Below are positions 40,968-49,514 of a stretch of DNA of 64,000 bases, piece after piece (the stretch's first letter is position 1; every line of letters begins with the position of its first letter). The notes under the pieces are model-generated. The model made no database searches. It was not told where the DNA came from and was given only the letters and a program-made list of their open reading frames with translations. A program made the position numbers and the translations under genes. The stretch is from Leucobacter chromiireducens subsp. solipictus (GTDB taxonomy: Bacteria > Actinomycetota > Actinomycetes > Actinomycetales > Microbacteriaceae), in contig NZ_QYAC01000004.1 of assembly GCF_016758195.1 (NCBI RefSeq), positions 280,283 to 344,282 of the forward strand, given 5' to 3'.

Positions 40968-42674
40968 TCAGTCGCCCGCCTCCGCCCGGCTGCCCCAGAC
41001 GCGCAGCGCCCCGGAGCTCCCGCTGACGGCGATATGGCCCAGCCGATCCGTCCGCGCCGTTGCCGTCCCCGCCGCGGCGAGCTCCGCCAGCGTTTCCCGG
41101 GCGGGGTGCCCGTACCGGTTCTCGGCCCCGACGGAGACCAGCCCCAGTTCAGCTCCCACCCGCGCAGCGAGCTCGGGGGCCTGGTCACGCGAGCCGTGAT
41201 GCGCCACTTTCACGACGTCGGCACGGAGCATGGGTTGCCGCCGCATCAGCTCCGCGTGTTCGGTGGCTCCCGTGTCCCCCAGGAGCAGCACCGAAAGCTC
41301 CCCGAGTTCGACATGCAGGACCAGGCTCGACGCGTTGGCGTTCGCGGGCACCACGCCGGACGGCGGACCCAGCACCCGCCAGGTGACGGCCGAGCCAGGC
41401 TCCGCGGGGGCGGCAGTCCCCGCGGCAGCGTCCGCGGGCGTGGCTCCGCGCGAAACCGGCTCGGCGACACCGATGTCCACGGGCACGTCCGCGGCCGCGA
41501 GCGCCAGGAGCAGCGGGCGCGCATCCTCCGACTCGCGGTGTGCGGGCGCGACGATCGCGCGATCCACGCGCCCGAGGACCGCATCGATCGCGCCGAAGTG
41601 GTCCTGATGGTCGTGGCTGATGATGAGTGCTGCGAGCCGATCGACGCCGAAGCGGTCGAGGCATTCCGTCAGCGCGTCCGCGTCGTCACCCGTGTCCACC
41701 AGGAACACCGTCTTCGGTTCGGCCGGGTCGCGAAGCAGCAGGGCGTCCCCCTGCCCGACGTCGCAGGCGACCACGCTCCAGTCGCCCGGAGTGGCCGCGC
41801 GCACGGCGAGCGGGCTCACGAGGGTGGGGCCGAGCAGCGCCCCGAGTCCCGTCGCGGCGAGCCCCCACCCCCACCGCGCCGCCCGCGGGGTGACCCGCCG
41901 TGTCCCGCCCCAGGGTTCTCGGCCCCCGCTCCGGTCCGCCCGGCCGGTACCCACCCACCAGGCCAGCGCGAGCGCCAGCTCCGCGCCGGCGAGGAGCAAC
42001 GCACCCGCCCACCCGTCCGGCCACGGCAATCGCGCGCCCGGGAGGGCCGCGGTGACCGCCGCGGTCGCCTCGAGCCACCGGGCGGACCAGGACGCCAGCG
42101 CCACGAGCAGGAGGCCGAGTTGCGGCAGGAGCGGGAGCAGCACGAGCGCGAGCAGTCCCGTTCCGGTGCCGAACGGCGCGGCCGGGGCCGCGAGCACGTT
42201 CGCGAGCACGCCGACAATGGGGAGACCCGGTTGCAGGAGGAGGAGCAGCGGTCCGCAAGCGAGCTGCGCGGCGATCGCGACCGCGACCGGCAGGGCGAGC
42301 CACGCAGGGAGGCGGAACCGAGTCACGAGTACCCGCCGAATCGTCGGCACGGCCAGCAGGATGCCGGCGGTCGCGGCGACCGAGAGCGCGAAGCCGGGGT
42401 GGAGTGCCTGCCACGGGTCCCGCAGCAGGAGCACCACGATCGCCGACCCGAGCGCTGGCAAGGCGACCGCGCGCTTCCCGCCGTATCCGGAGAGCAGGAC
42501 CACGGCGGCCATGACTGCCGCACGCTGCACACTCGGGTCCGGGCCGACGACGAAAACGAAGCCCGCGAGCGCCGCACCCTGTCCCAGGATCCGGACCCTC
42601 CGGCCGGCCCCAGCCCAGGCAAGGGCCCATCCCACGGCACTCGTCACGAGTGCGCAGTTTGCCCCAGAGACTGA
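40968..42674 (-). pseudogene. comEC: comEC 3' fragment, truncated by element insertion
   Basis: DNA-uptake channel protein. What remains is the second part of the competence domain (VRILGQGAALAGFVFVVGP; PSVQRAAVMAAVVLLSGYGG and later helices) and the metallo-beta-lactamase-like domain (VVACDVGQGDALLL; IISHDHQDHFGAID; KVAHHGSRDQAPELAA). The frame is open upstream through VSGANCALV, the conserved ComEC motif, then loses similarity and meets TAA at 42699-42701. The N-terminal ~200-300 residues are missing. A GTG at 42647 could start a 559-residue product, but full function is unlikely. Confidence 0.9.
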
Positions 42675-42916
42675 TCGCGTGGGAGATGACAGCGCAGATT
42701 ACTTACGTAGAGCCAAAGTTTGGGGTGCGACGACAACCTGCATTGCTGCTATTGGCGGTTAAGAACCTCAGGCCAGTTTGCACCTACCCATCTCTTTCCC
42801 TAGCCGAAAACCAAATGTGCACACTTTTGTAGACAGAAAAGGTACCGCGCTCTGAATTAGAGCCTAGGCGCGATCAGGGCATAAGCGCAGTGAGGCTCAG
42901 AATCTCGGGATGCTTG
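42648..42916. other. element left-end intergenic DNA
   Basis: About 270 bp between the comEC break and the glycosylase stop. Beyond att-like site 1 no gene or clear hairpin is seen. Base composition is visibly more AT-rich than the chromosome. Confidence 0.5.
42661..42716. repeat. att-like site 1 at the comEC junction
   Basis: 56 bp sharing 44 identical positions with site 2 (44984-45039). The left part carries comEC codons V-S-G-A (minus strand); the right part is element DNA with the shared ATTACTTACG and AGAGCCAA blocks. Interpreted as a hybrid attachment site (attL/attR type). Confidence 0.75.
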
Positions 42917-43861
42917 TTAAGGCGTAGCTGCGAAGTGCGGAACTGGAATCTGGCGTGCGGAAATGCCCGTTGCGATCTCGTGCGTTTCGGCTTCTAGCCA
43001 CTGCCTGATCAACAGAGTGACCCAGCTTCTGAATGGTTGCCACTGTTTTGCGATCTGCTGGTGAACTGCGGCGTTCTCTGTCCTGTAGAGCGCAGCCATA
43101 GCCTTTGAGAGTCTTGGCTCGTTAGCCGGAAGCAGATCCGGTGTCCCGGCGCCGCGGATCAGGATGAGCTCAGCGGAGAAGGGCCCGATGCCATAAAGCC
43201 GCTGCAGCTCAGCTAGAGCAGCTTCCGGTTCGAGTTGCAGCAGGTGAGCTGAGCTGAGCGCACCATCGAGAGCGGCCTGTGCGACTCCTCTAAGAGTATC
43301 GAACTTGCGCAGGGTGAGTCCAGGCATGGCAGGAAGCGCCAGTACGGTGTCGGGTCCTGGGAAGCCATGGAGCACCTGGCCGCCCGGAAACTCCATCCGC
43401 GTTCCAAATCGCTCTGAAAGCCGCTGCTTGATGGAGGCAGCATGGGTGATGCGAATTCGTTGCCCAATTACAGACCAGGCGGCCGCCTCCCAAGGGGTGG
43501 GGAATTGCACGGGGCGAAGTCCTTCGAATTGCCGTTGCAAATGGCTGACGACTGGGTCGCACTGCCCGATTGCAGTGATGGGATCGTCTACGACATGCAA
43601 ATTGAGAATCCGTGTGATGTTTTCTCGTATCTGCGATGTGCCTGCTCCTCCTGGGTTAGAAACAATTTGGGCCTGAATCGAATCATCATGTTCCCGGAGA
43701 TGAACCCCAACAGGCAGCCAGGTGTCGTCAAGCGCAAAGGCGAGATCGAGGGACGCTGAGGCCTCGCTTTGCTGACTCGCTGGAAAATTCATTGCGAACC
43801 GGCTGCTGGCCGCCAGGGAGAATCCTGGCGGCCGAGGCAACGTAAGGCTTGGGTTGGTCAT
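42917..43861 (-). CDS. AlkA-like DNA-3-methyladenine glycosylase II family protein
   Basis: 314 residues, HhH-GPD superfamily. PTPWEAAAWSVIGQRIRITHAASIKQRLSERFG is the usual helical lead-in, FPGGQVLHGFPGPDTVLAL resembles AlkA F-P-x-P-x-x-L, and the helix-hairpin-helix LYGIGPFSAELILIRGAG spans about 222-238. The residue aligned with AlkA Asp238 is Glu248 (ANEPRL). It would excise alkylated bases. Coupled by ATGA with the VOC gene upstream, under the divergent MarR regulator. Lower GC than the flanking chromosome. Confidence 0.8.
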   Translation of the reverse strand: MTNPSLTLPRPPGFSLAASSRFAMNFPASQQSEASASLDLAFALDDTWLPVGVHLREHDDSIQAQIVSNPGGAGTSQIRENITRILNLHVVDDPITAIGQCDPVVSHLQRQFEGLRPVQFPTPWEAAAWSVIGQRIRITHAASIKQRLSERFGTRMEFPGGQVLHGFPGPDTVLALPAMPGLTLRKFDTLRGVAQAALDGALSSAHLLQLEPEAALAELQRLYGIGPFSAELILIRGAGTPDLLPANEPRLSKAMAALYRTENAAVHQQIAKQWQPFRSWVTLLIRQWLEAETHEIATGISARQIPVPHFAATP

Positions 43862-44226
43862 GCCTGGTCGTGGACGGTCACTGCGTACCCGTCGAGGTCG
43901 GCAAAGGTAAACATGAGCCCAAACGGGCCTCGCTCAGGTGAACGCAGAATCTCTACTCCGTTAGAGGTAAGTGAATCGTGGAGATCCTGTGTTGCGTCGC
44001 AGTGTAGCCAGAGGGCGACACCGTTCCCAGGCCGCACCCCTTGATTCAGGTCTGTACCTGGCATTGGTTCCCGTACAGCAAAAGGGATTGGCGAGGTTGC
44101 AAAGACCACAGCGCCAGGCCGGTTCATGTCAGTGCGAGTGAGTCCAACCTGCTGCTCATAGAACGCTGCTGCGCGCGCAACGTCTTTCACCTGGAGCGCA
44201 ATAAATGAGGGGCCAGTGACAGTCAT
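43858..44226 (-). CDS. VOC (glyoxalase/bleomycin-resistance fold) protein
   Basis: 122 residues from the ATG at 44226 (a start at 44241 is possible). The beta-alpha-beta-beta-beta repeats are visible: FIALQVKDVARAAAFYEQQVGLTRT, VALWLHCDATQDLHDSLTSNGVEIL, PFGLMFTFADLDGYAVTVHD. The last strand has the D-x-D-G-Y signature. It may sequester or modify a reactive small molecule; substrate unknown. Stop overlaps the glycosylase start (ATGA). Confidence 0.82.
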   Translation of the reverse strand: MTVTGPSFIALQVKDVARAAAFYEQQVGLTRTDMNRPGAVVFATSPIPFAVREPMPGTDLNQGVRPGNGVALWLHCDATQDLHDSLTSNGVEILRSPERGPFGLMFTFADLDGYAVTVHDQA

Positions 44227-44256
44227 GTGATTTCCTTTCAAGTGAATCTCAGCGTG

Positions 44257-44279
44257 CTGACACTGTCACTCTATGTCAG
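44257..44279. promoter_or_regulatory. candidate MarR operator
   Basis: Inverted repeat CTGACA (44257-44262) and TGTCAG (44274-44279), with the inner palindrome TGACACTGTCA, in the 62-bp gap between the divergent VOC and marR genes. Confidence 0.55.
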
Positions 44280-44288
44280 AATACTTAC

Positions 44289-44726
44289 ATGGCGCAAAAT
44301 GTCGAACATCTCGAGGCACTGATTGGCTACCGGCTTAAAGAAACCCAATCAGTGCTGCGTTCCCGAATGGATGAAGCACTTCGCCCACTTGGTTTAACGA
44401 CCCCCCAATATGCATGCCTTGAGCTTCTGGGGCGTTCTCCAGGGGCTTCAAATTCCGAGCTCGCCCGCGGAGCTTTCGTCACCAGACAGACGATGAACAC
44501 ACTCTTGCGTAGCTTGCAGTATCGCAACCTTGTTGAGCGATCGGCTTCTCCAGCCGGAGGGCGCGCACTTCCTACAGCGCTCACCGATGATGGGCAGCAG
44601 CTTCTGTCGAGCGCGGCGACGCTAATTGATGCGATAGAAGAGAAAATGGTCGCCGGCCTGAGTGTTCAACAGCGTGAAGACCTTCACGAACTTCTGTCAC
44701 AGTGCATTACGTCGCTTCGTGAATAA
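44289..44726 (+). CDS. MarR-family transcriptional regulator
   Basis: 145 residues. Winged-helix core: LGLTTPQYACLELLGRSPGASNSELARGAFVTRQTMNTLLRSLQYRNLVERSASPAGGRALPTALTDDG, with the wing basic residues and the dimerization helices at both ends. Divergently transcribed from the VOC-glycosylase pair and probably represses it, sensing a toxic ligand. Confidence 0.88.
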   Translation: MAQNVEHLEALIGYRLKETQSVLRSRMDEALRPLGLTTPQYACLELLGRSPGASNSELARGAFVTRQTMNTLLRSLQYRNLVERSASPAGGRALPTALTDDGQQLLSSAATLIDAIEEKMVAGLSVQQREDLHELLSQCITSLRE

Positions 44727-45062
44727 TCTGGGATTGGGATTCATCTCAGGCCGGGGTCTAACTGCGCCTAAAGCTCAAAAAGCAGTCAGAGACTAAGGCA
44801 ACCTAGCCCCCTGGTTCGGCCTGAATGAAACTCCGACATGGTTACCCGTAACGGCGTTAGTACCCGACGAGCGGATGCACTCCAGGTTTGTTGGAGCCCC
44901 AAACCTGATCAATATTTCTACAGGCCCGTGTGCAATTGCCCGGGCAACCCTAATTTCGCGGAACCCCGCATTAGACCGAATTCGCACCGGAGACCGATTG
45001 CTTCCCAGATGACACCGCGCATTACTTACGCAGAGCCAATTTTGGCCGTCGAAGGGTGAGTA
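44727..45062. other. gene-free region with att-like site 2, upstream of the integrase
   Basis: 336 bp. No credible gene. The only recognised structure is att-like site 2 (44984-45039), ending 23 bp before the integrase start. The rest may be a relic of an earlier element end. Confidence 0.6.
44984..45039. repeat. att-like site 2 beside the serine integrase
   Basis: Direct, imperfect copy of site 1 (12 mismatches over 56 bp). On the minus strand its left part also reads comEC-like codons S-V-S-G-A-N before a stop. Its placement next to int is where attP or a recombined att half is expected. Confidence 0.7.
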
Positions 45063-46592
45063 ATGCGGAGCGAAGAAAAGCTGGTCTGTCGAGAGTATCT
45101 CAGGGTATCCAAGGACCGCTACGGCACCGGTCGGTCGCCGGACGAGCAGCACCACGATAACGTCGAAGCGGTAAAGCGCAACGGCTGGACGATGCACCCG
45201 ATCCCCTACCGCGACGATGACCGGAGCGCCTCACGGTACGCCAAGAAAAGCCGCGAGGGTTTTGAGCAGCTGATGTCCGACCTTGAGGAGAATACCTTCG
45301 GTGCCGACGCGCTCGTGCTCTGGGAATCGTCGCGCGGCAGCCGTCGCGCCGGGGAGTGGGTTGATCTGCTCGACCTGCTGGCCGAGCGCGGCGTGCGCGT
45401 TTTGGTCGTCACCCACCAGCGCCTCTACGATCCAAGGAACGCGCGCGACCGCAGGTCGCTCCTCGAAGACGCGGTCGACTCAGAGTACGAGAGCGCGAAG
45501 ACGAGCGAGCGTCTGCGCCGCAGCGCGAAATCTGCGGCGGAGCGCGGTCAGGTGCATGGGAAGAATCTCTACGGCTACAAGAGAATCTATGACAGCGAAA
45601 CGCGTCAGCTTCTCCGCATCGAACCGCACCCCGAACAGGCGCCGGTCGTGCGCGAGGTTTTTCGTCGTGCCCTCGCTGGACAGTCATACAACAGCATCGC
45701 GAAGTGGCTGAACGAGTCAAAAATCCCGCCCCGCCGCCCGCAGCAGTTCAAAACCCCGCGCACCATCACTGGATGGAGCTCATCCTCAGTGAGTCAATTG
45801 TTGAACGCCGAAGCCTACACCGGGGTAAGACTCCACCACGGCCGGGTCGCATCTACCGAGGCGGTCTGGCCTCCCCTCGTCAGCCGCGAGGACTGGGACG
45901 CTCTGCAGCAGATCAACGCAAGCAGGGTGAGTTTTGGCAGCCCGAAAGATTCGCGGGCGAAAAGGCTGCTCGTCGGGATCGCCCAGTGCGATGAATGCAG
46001 CGCGTGGATGGGTGTTTTCCCGCAGAACCGCGGCTCAAGGAAGCTCGACGCAGCAGGCAACCCCGTCCCCCGCGAGCGCTACTGGTCGTACATCTGCCAG
46101 GGGTTGCCTGGAGTCTCGGGTTTCCACGTGGCCATGAAGCAATCTCACCTCGACCACGCAGTCACTGAGCTCATCATCGCCCGTCTGTCGCGCCCCGACT
46201 TCCTTGTAGTCGTAGGTCAGCAGGAGGCGGATACACAGGTGGAGCGCGAGATACTCCGGCAGGAGATCGCTGGGCATCAACGCTGGCTCGAAGAGGTGCG
46301 AGTGAAGGCCGAGGCGACGCGTGACCTCAGCCTCCTTTTCGATCAGGAGGCACGCGTCCAGCCGAAGATTCGCGCCGCCCAGGAGCGTTTGGAACGTCTC
46401 GCAGGACTCGACCAGCAGGTGAGGGATGTCGCCGGTTCCAGCAGCGTGCGGGAGGCGTGGGCGAAGCTCTCGCTGGAAGACCAGCGCCGGATCGTGCGCA
46501 GCCTGATGCGGATCCGCGTGAAGCGAGTCCCCGAGGGGATGAAGGGGCATCGGGGAATCAACTTACATCGCATCGAGGTCGTGTGGAAGTGA
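45063..46592 (+). CDS. large serine recombinase (site-specific integrase)
   Basis: 509 residues. The resolvase domain has the catalytic Ser in REYLRVSKDRYG (Ser16) and the arginine cluster LVLWESSRGSRR (about 85-95). The recombinase domain follows (GKNLYGYKRIYD; FRRALAGQSYNSIAKWLNE; SVSQLLNAEAYTGV). A zinc-ribbon region contains CDEC (about 312-315) and YICQG. A coiled coil (about 385-460) precedes a basic C-terminus. The size and layout match phage/ICE integrases that act on short attP/attB pairs without host factors. It sits directly beside att-like site 2, so it likely inserted the element into comEC. Confidence 0.93.
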   Translation: MRSEEKLVCREYLRVSKDRYGTGRSPDEQHHDNVEAVKRNGWTMHPIPYRDDDRSASRYAKKSREGFEQLMSDLEENTFGADALVLWESSRGSRRAGEWVDLLDLLAERGVRVLVVTHQRLYDPRNARDRRSLLEDAVDSEYESAKTSERLRRSAKSAAERGQVHGKNLYGYKRIYDSETRQLLRIEPHPEQAPVVREVFRRALAGQSYNSIAKWLNESKIPPRRPQQFKTPRTITGWSSSSVSQLLNAEAYTGVRLHHGRVASTEAVWPPLVSREDWDALQQINASRVSFGSPKDSRAKRLLVGIAQCDECSAWMGVFPQNRGSRKLDAAGNPVPRERYWSYICQGLPGVSGFHVAMKQSHLDHAVTELIIARLSRPDFLVVVGQQEADTQVEREILRQEIAGHQRWLEEVRVKAEATRDLSLLFDQEARVQPKIRAAQERLERLAGLDQQVRDVAGSSSVREAWAKLSLEDQRRIVRSLMRIRVKRVPEGMKGHRGINLHRIEVVWK

Positions 46593-47233
46593 AACCGCTC
46601 ATCGAGGTCAACATCGAAGCCTTCGACCGCAGCATCGCTTTCCTCACGCCTCGCGCCCGCGACACCCGCGCGGTACGACATCTCCGTGCCGACTATGCTG
46701 CCCTCGCGGTCGGCCTGCACGACGACCTGCACGCGCTGCCACAGATGGAAGCAGCGGCAGGCGGCGGACTGGTAGTGGGCACGCTGCCGGTGGCTCTCGA
46801 TCCGATGCACATCGTCGAGCCGAACGGGCTGCAGTGGGCGCGGAACATGAGCTACGTGCATCGGCACTACGCTGCGCATCACCGCCTCCCGCTGGTCAGC
46901 CCGCACCGCCACATGACCCCAAATCCGGCGGCATGGCTCCTCCATCTTCGACATGAGCAAGACCTCACGCCACGGCAGCGGGAGAACATCGATCGCTACA
47001 TCCCCTGCTGGCAGCTGGCACCGCGGGAGGTCGAGTGGTGGCGAAACCTCCGACGCGCACGCCGATTCGTCGAGCTACGCCACCGGCTCCCGATAGCTAC
47101 CGAGAACGACGACGACCGGCCGGTGCTCGGGCCGTGGGTGCGAGCGCATGTGCTCACGGCGAGCCTCGGGACGCACACGCAGGATCAGTGGGAAGCGGCG
47201 CAGCATGTGTTGTGGCGGACGGGGCGGCTATGA
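46589..47233 (+). CDS. unknown protein translationally coupled to the integrase
   Basis: 214 residues from a GTG that overlaps the integrase stop (GTGA). No family recognised with confidence. The C-terminal ~60 residues (WWRNLRRARRFVELRHRLP ... LGPWVRAHVL ... QDQWEAAQHVLW) have a Trp/Leu pattern faintly like helicase-associated HA domains. His and Arg are frequent, suggesting nucleic-acid contact. The strict coupling makes a recombination directionality factor or integrase accessory role worth considering (inference). Confidence 0.65.
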   Translation: MKPLIEVNIEAFDRSIAFLTPRARDTRAVRHLRADYAALAVGLHDDLHALPQMEAAAGGGLVVGTLPVALDPMHIVEPNGLQWARNMSYVHRHYAAHHRLPLVSPHRHMTPNPAAWLLHLRHEQDLTPRQRENIDRYIPCWQLAPREVEWWRNLRRARRFVELRHRLPIATENDDDRPVLGPWVRAHVLTASLGTHTQDQWEAAQHVLWRTGRL

Positions 47234-47237
47234 GACG

Positions 47238-48116
47238 TTAGTAAGGAAAGTCGTCAACGACCAACCCAGGCTGGTCGGGCAAACTGCCCGTATTGATGAC
47301 CTGGAAGACACTGCCGAACTGCTTTTCTATGGTGTCAATAAGAGGGAAGATCTCAATCTCCCTACCCCCTAGCTCAACTGCGAGCTTAAGAGGAAGAGGC
47401 ATATGCGACTCCGCCCAGGCAATAGGTGAGCCAGTATTGATCCTAAAGACCGGCTGCCCCTTCCGAACCGGTGAACCGTCAGTTAACCATTCCTCAGCAG
47501 GCCGAGACTCATGGACGGTATTGGTGTAGCCCTCCTCTAGCCGGAAACTCGTGTATGTCGTGGCCCCTTGGCGTACTAAGACGCTGGCTTTCACCTGTCC
47601 CTTGTGCTTGTCTGCGATGTCGAGGCGGTGCAACGATACAAGCACGCCTTGCTCAACCGGCTCAGCATGAAATGGCTGAACAGCAAACAGTCGCCTAAGG
47701 ATGTAGTGCGGCACAGATGCTAACGGCCCCTTTGCCTGCTTTTCCCATTGAGTCTTAGACGTGCAGATTGGGAAGTAGATGCGCGCTTCATCTTGTGGAC
47801 GCGGTCGCTTCCCATCGAGATGTGCCATCTCCCATGCGAGCGCATCAAGTGCAGCTCGATAATTGTGAATCACGTCGGCAAACAGAAGAGACCACTCGTG
47901 GATCGGCTTTGGTGCTGCCTCACGGACTGAGAACGTAGCAGAGAGCTTGTCCTCTGAGATATCGACATCGAGCCCAGCCCGTGAACTTGCCGATTGCAGA
48001 CTCACCGAGTGAAGTAGCTCGCTAGCCAATTGTCGAGCCCGCGCCCATTTCATGTTCGGCCAGAGTGAGTAGTCTTCGCCAGGCCGCAAGATTCTAGGTG
48101 CGGTGGTCTCAGTCAT
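47238..48116 (-). CDS. hypothetical protein
   Basis: 292 residues from the ATG at 48116 (GAGGG Shine-Dalgarno); a longer TTG start at 48146 is less likely. Soluble, no signal peptide. FADVIHNYRAALDALAWEMAHLDGKRPR resembles a motif seen in a widespread family of uncharacterised bacterial proteins. No catalytic motif seen. It converges with the coupled integrase partner gene, so it is a separate, accessory transcription unit. Confidence 0.65.
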   Translation of the reverse strand: MTETTAPRILRPGEDYSLWPNMKWARARQLASELLHSVSLQSASSRAGLDVDISEDKLSATFSVREAAPKPIHEWSLLFADVIHNYRAALDALAWEMAHLDGKRPRPQDEARIYFPICTSKTQWEKQAKGPLASVPHYILRRLFAVQPFHAEPVEQGVLVSLHRLDIADKHKGQVKASVLVRQGATTYTSFRLEEGYTNTVHESRPAEEWLTDGSPVRKGQPVFRINTGSPIAWAESHMPLPLKLAVELGGREIEIFPLIDTIEKQFGSVFQVINTGSLPDQPGLVVDDFPY

Positions 48117-48267
48117 GTCTGCCCTCAGTAGTTCGAATGAATTCAACTATCCGAATCCTACGAGATAAGTCGGGGCAACGTGACTCTGCAGAAGCCCGAA
48201 GTACGCCCCGCCTATTCCGGCCAGCTCGAGTAGCACCGGGCGCAGCGCATTCAAGCGGTTGTGAGCG

Positions 48268-48840
48268 CTACTCCTCCGGCCACTCGTAGCCGGGCTGCAA
48301 GTAAGGCCGGCGGAGCTCATATCCCTCGGGAATCCAGCCTCGCCGAAGCCAATTGAACGCTAGGGAGTAAGCCTGCTCCCGACTGAGGATCTCGTCCGCG
48401 AGGCAGATCGTGGGCTGCGGCAAGCCCTCACGGACATAAGTGACCGGGAAGTGCCGGTACTCCGGGCTGTGCTCACCCCCACGCGCGACCATCCAGGAGT
48501 ACTGGTGATCGCTGAGCTCGACGATGAGCTCGTCAGTCTCTGCGATACCGCAGATCATAGCGTCTCGGAATCCCGGTTGATCGCCCCAAGGCCGGTTACG
48601 AATCCGACTGTACGGCCAGCGATCCTGCCACCCGTCGGGCGACGCGATCAGCGCGCGCAACTGGGTACGACTATCGAGCGGGAGCTCTTCGGTCGTCCCA
48701 GCATCCTCGTCAACTAGATGGGCCGCGACCCAGAACCAGCCGAGGGAGCGGCCCTGTGTCCGCGCGGGCTCAGGTGCCGGCTTGGGGATGGGTGCGATCA
48801 GCGAGGCAATCAGCTCTGGGTCAATTTCTGGAAGCTCCAT
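48268..48840 (-). CDS. hypothetical protein, possibly Imm1-like
   Basis: 190 residues from the ATG at 48840, overlapping the end of the upstream metallopeptidase gene by 31 bp. After a Pro-rich start, the body has an alternating pattern (AMICGIAETDELIVELSDHQYSWMVARGG ... LPQPTICLADEILSREQAYSLAFNWLRRGWIPEGYELR) reminiscent of the Imm1 immunity fold: strand-turn-strand, then a helix before W/F-L-x-x-G-x-x-P. This similarity is weak. Paired with a secreted protein, an immunity or inhibitor role is a guess. Confidence 0.45.
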   Translation of the reverse strand: MELPEIDPELIASLIAPIPKPAPEPARTQGRSLGWFWVAAHLVDEDAGTTEELPLDSRTQLRALIASPDGWQDRWPYSRIRNRPWGDQPGFRDAMICGIAETDELIVELSDHQYSWMVARGGEHSPEYRHFPVTYVREGLPQPTICLADEILSREQAYSLAFNWLRRGWIPEGYELRRPYLQPGYEWPEE

Positions 48841-49514
48841 GCGTTGAACAATGCGCGGTCTGCCTTCAACTCCTGCGGACGCCAGTCTGCGCCTCCCGTG
48901 ATCTCGGAGAGGTACTCGAACGCCGCGTCGCGGTAGGCGGTTGGGCACTGCCCAGAGAGATAGTAGACCTCGGTGCCCGGCGGTAAGGCGGCCTGCGTCG
49001 AGCAGTCCGCGATGGCTTCCAGGGCGAGCCACTGATCGCGAAGTCCGCTGTCCAAAAGCGGCCCCGCCCAGCCGCGGTCAGCCTCGGTGATCTCGAATAC
49101 ATCGCGCGGCGGGGTGCCGCCATCCCAAAAAATCGCGGAATGCGTGAGCTCATGCACGCTGAGAGCGAGAAGTCGCCTCCGTTCACCGAATCTCACCGAT
49201 GCCACAAACTCACGATCCAGCCGAACAACGTCGGGCCGATCCACAGCCACGAAGCCGGCGAGGCGCTGGTGCGAGCCGTTCGGGAGCTCCCGCCCAGCGG
49301 AGAGATCGGTGATTTCGAGCGTCGCCCGATCACCGAAGGGCAGGCTCGGCCACAGATCGGTAAGCCATGTCTCTGGATCCCACTGAACAGTCTGCTGCGT
49401 GGCCTGCACTGACGCAGCGTCTACCGGCCCCGCCTGCGCGGGCGCACCAGCGCCGAGCACAATCGCGGCGAGCGCAGCAGCGGCCAACGCCGCACGTACA
49501 GTCCGGCGCTTCAC
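48810..49514 (-). CDS. secreted zinc metallopeptidase-like protein (HELTH)
   Basis: 234 residues. Signal peptide with a hydrophobic core (AALAAAALAAIVLGAGAPAQA). The mature part carries LALSVHELTHSAIFWDGG, an HExxH zinc site, and a downstream acidic helix (LALEAIADCSTQAAL) that could give the third ligand (ExxxD). Two cysteines (around ADCS and GQCP) may form a disulfide. GTG start overlapping the upstream small gene (GTGA), with GGAGGT in front. It may remodel surface proteins or act on a recipient (inference). Confidence 0.7.
   Translation of the reverse strand: MKRRTVRAALAAAALAAIVLGAGAPAQAGPVDAASVQATQQTVQWDPETWLTDLWPSLPFGDRATLEITDLSAGRELPNGSHQRLAGFVAVDRPDVVRLDREFVASVRFGERRRLLALSVHELTHSAIFWDGGTPPRDVFEITEADRGWAGPLLDSGLRDQWLALEAIADCSTQAALPPGTEVYYLSGQCPTAYRDAAFEYLSEITGGADWRPQELKADRALFNAWSFQKLTQS

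Noticed and set aside
39519-42674. 1051-codon open frame antisense to holA and comEC
   Set aside because: Composition-driven frame through the tandem repeats and two real genes; no motif.
42661-42716. tRNA-based integration site
   Set aside because: No tRNA cloverleaf at the junction; the flanking sequence is coding comEC and the integrase is of the serine type.
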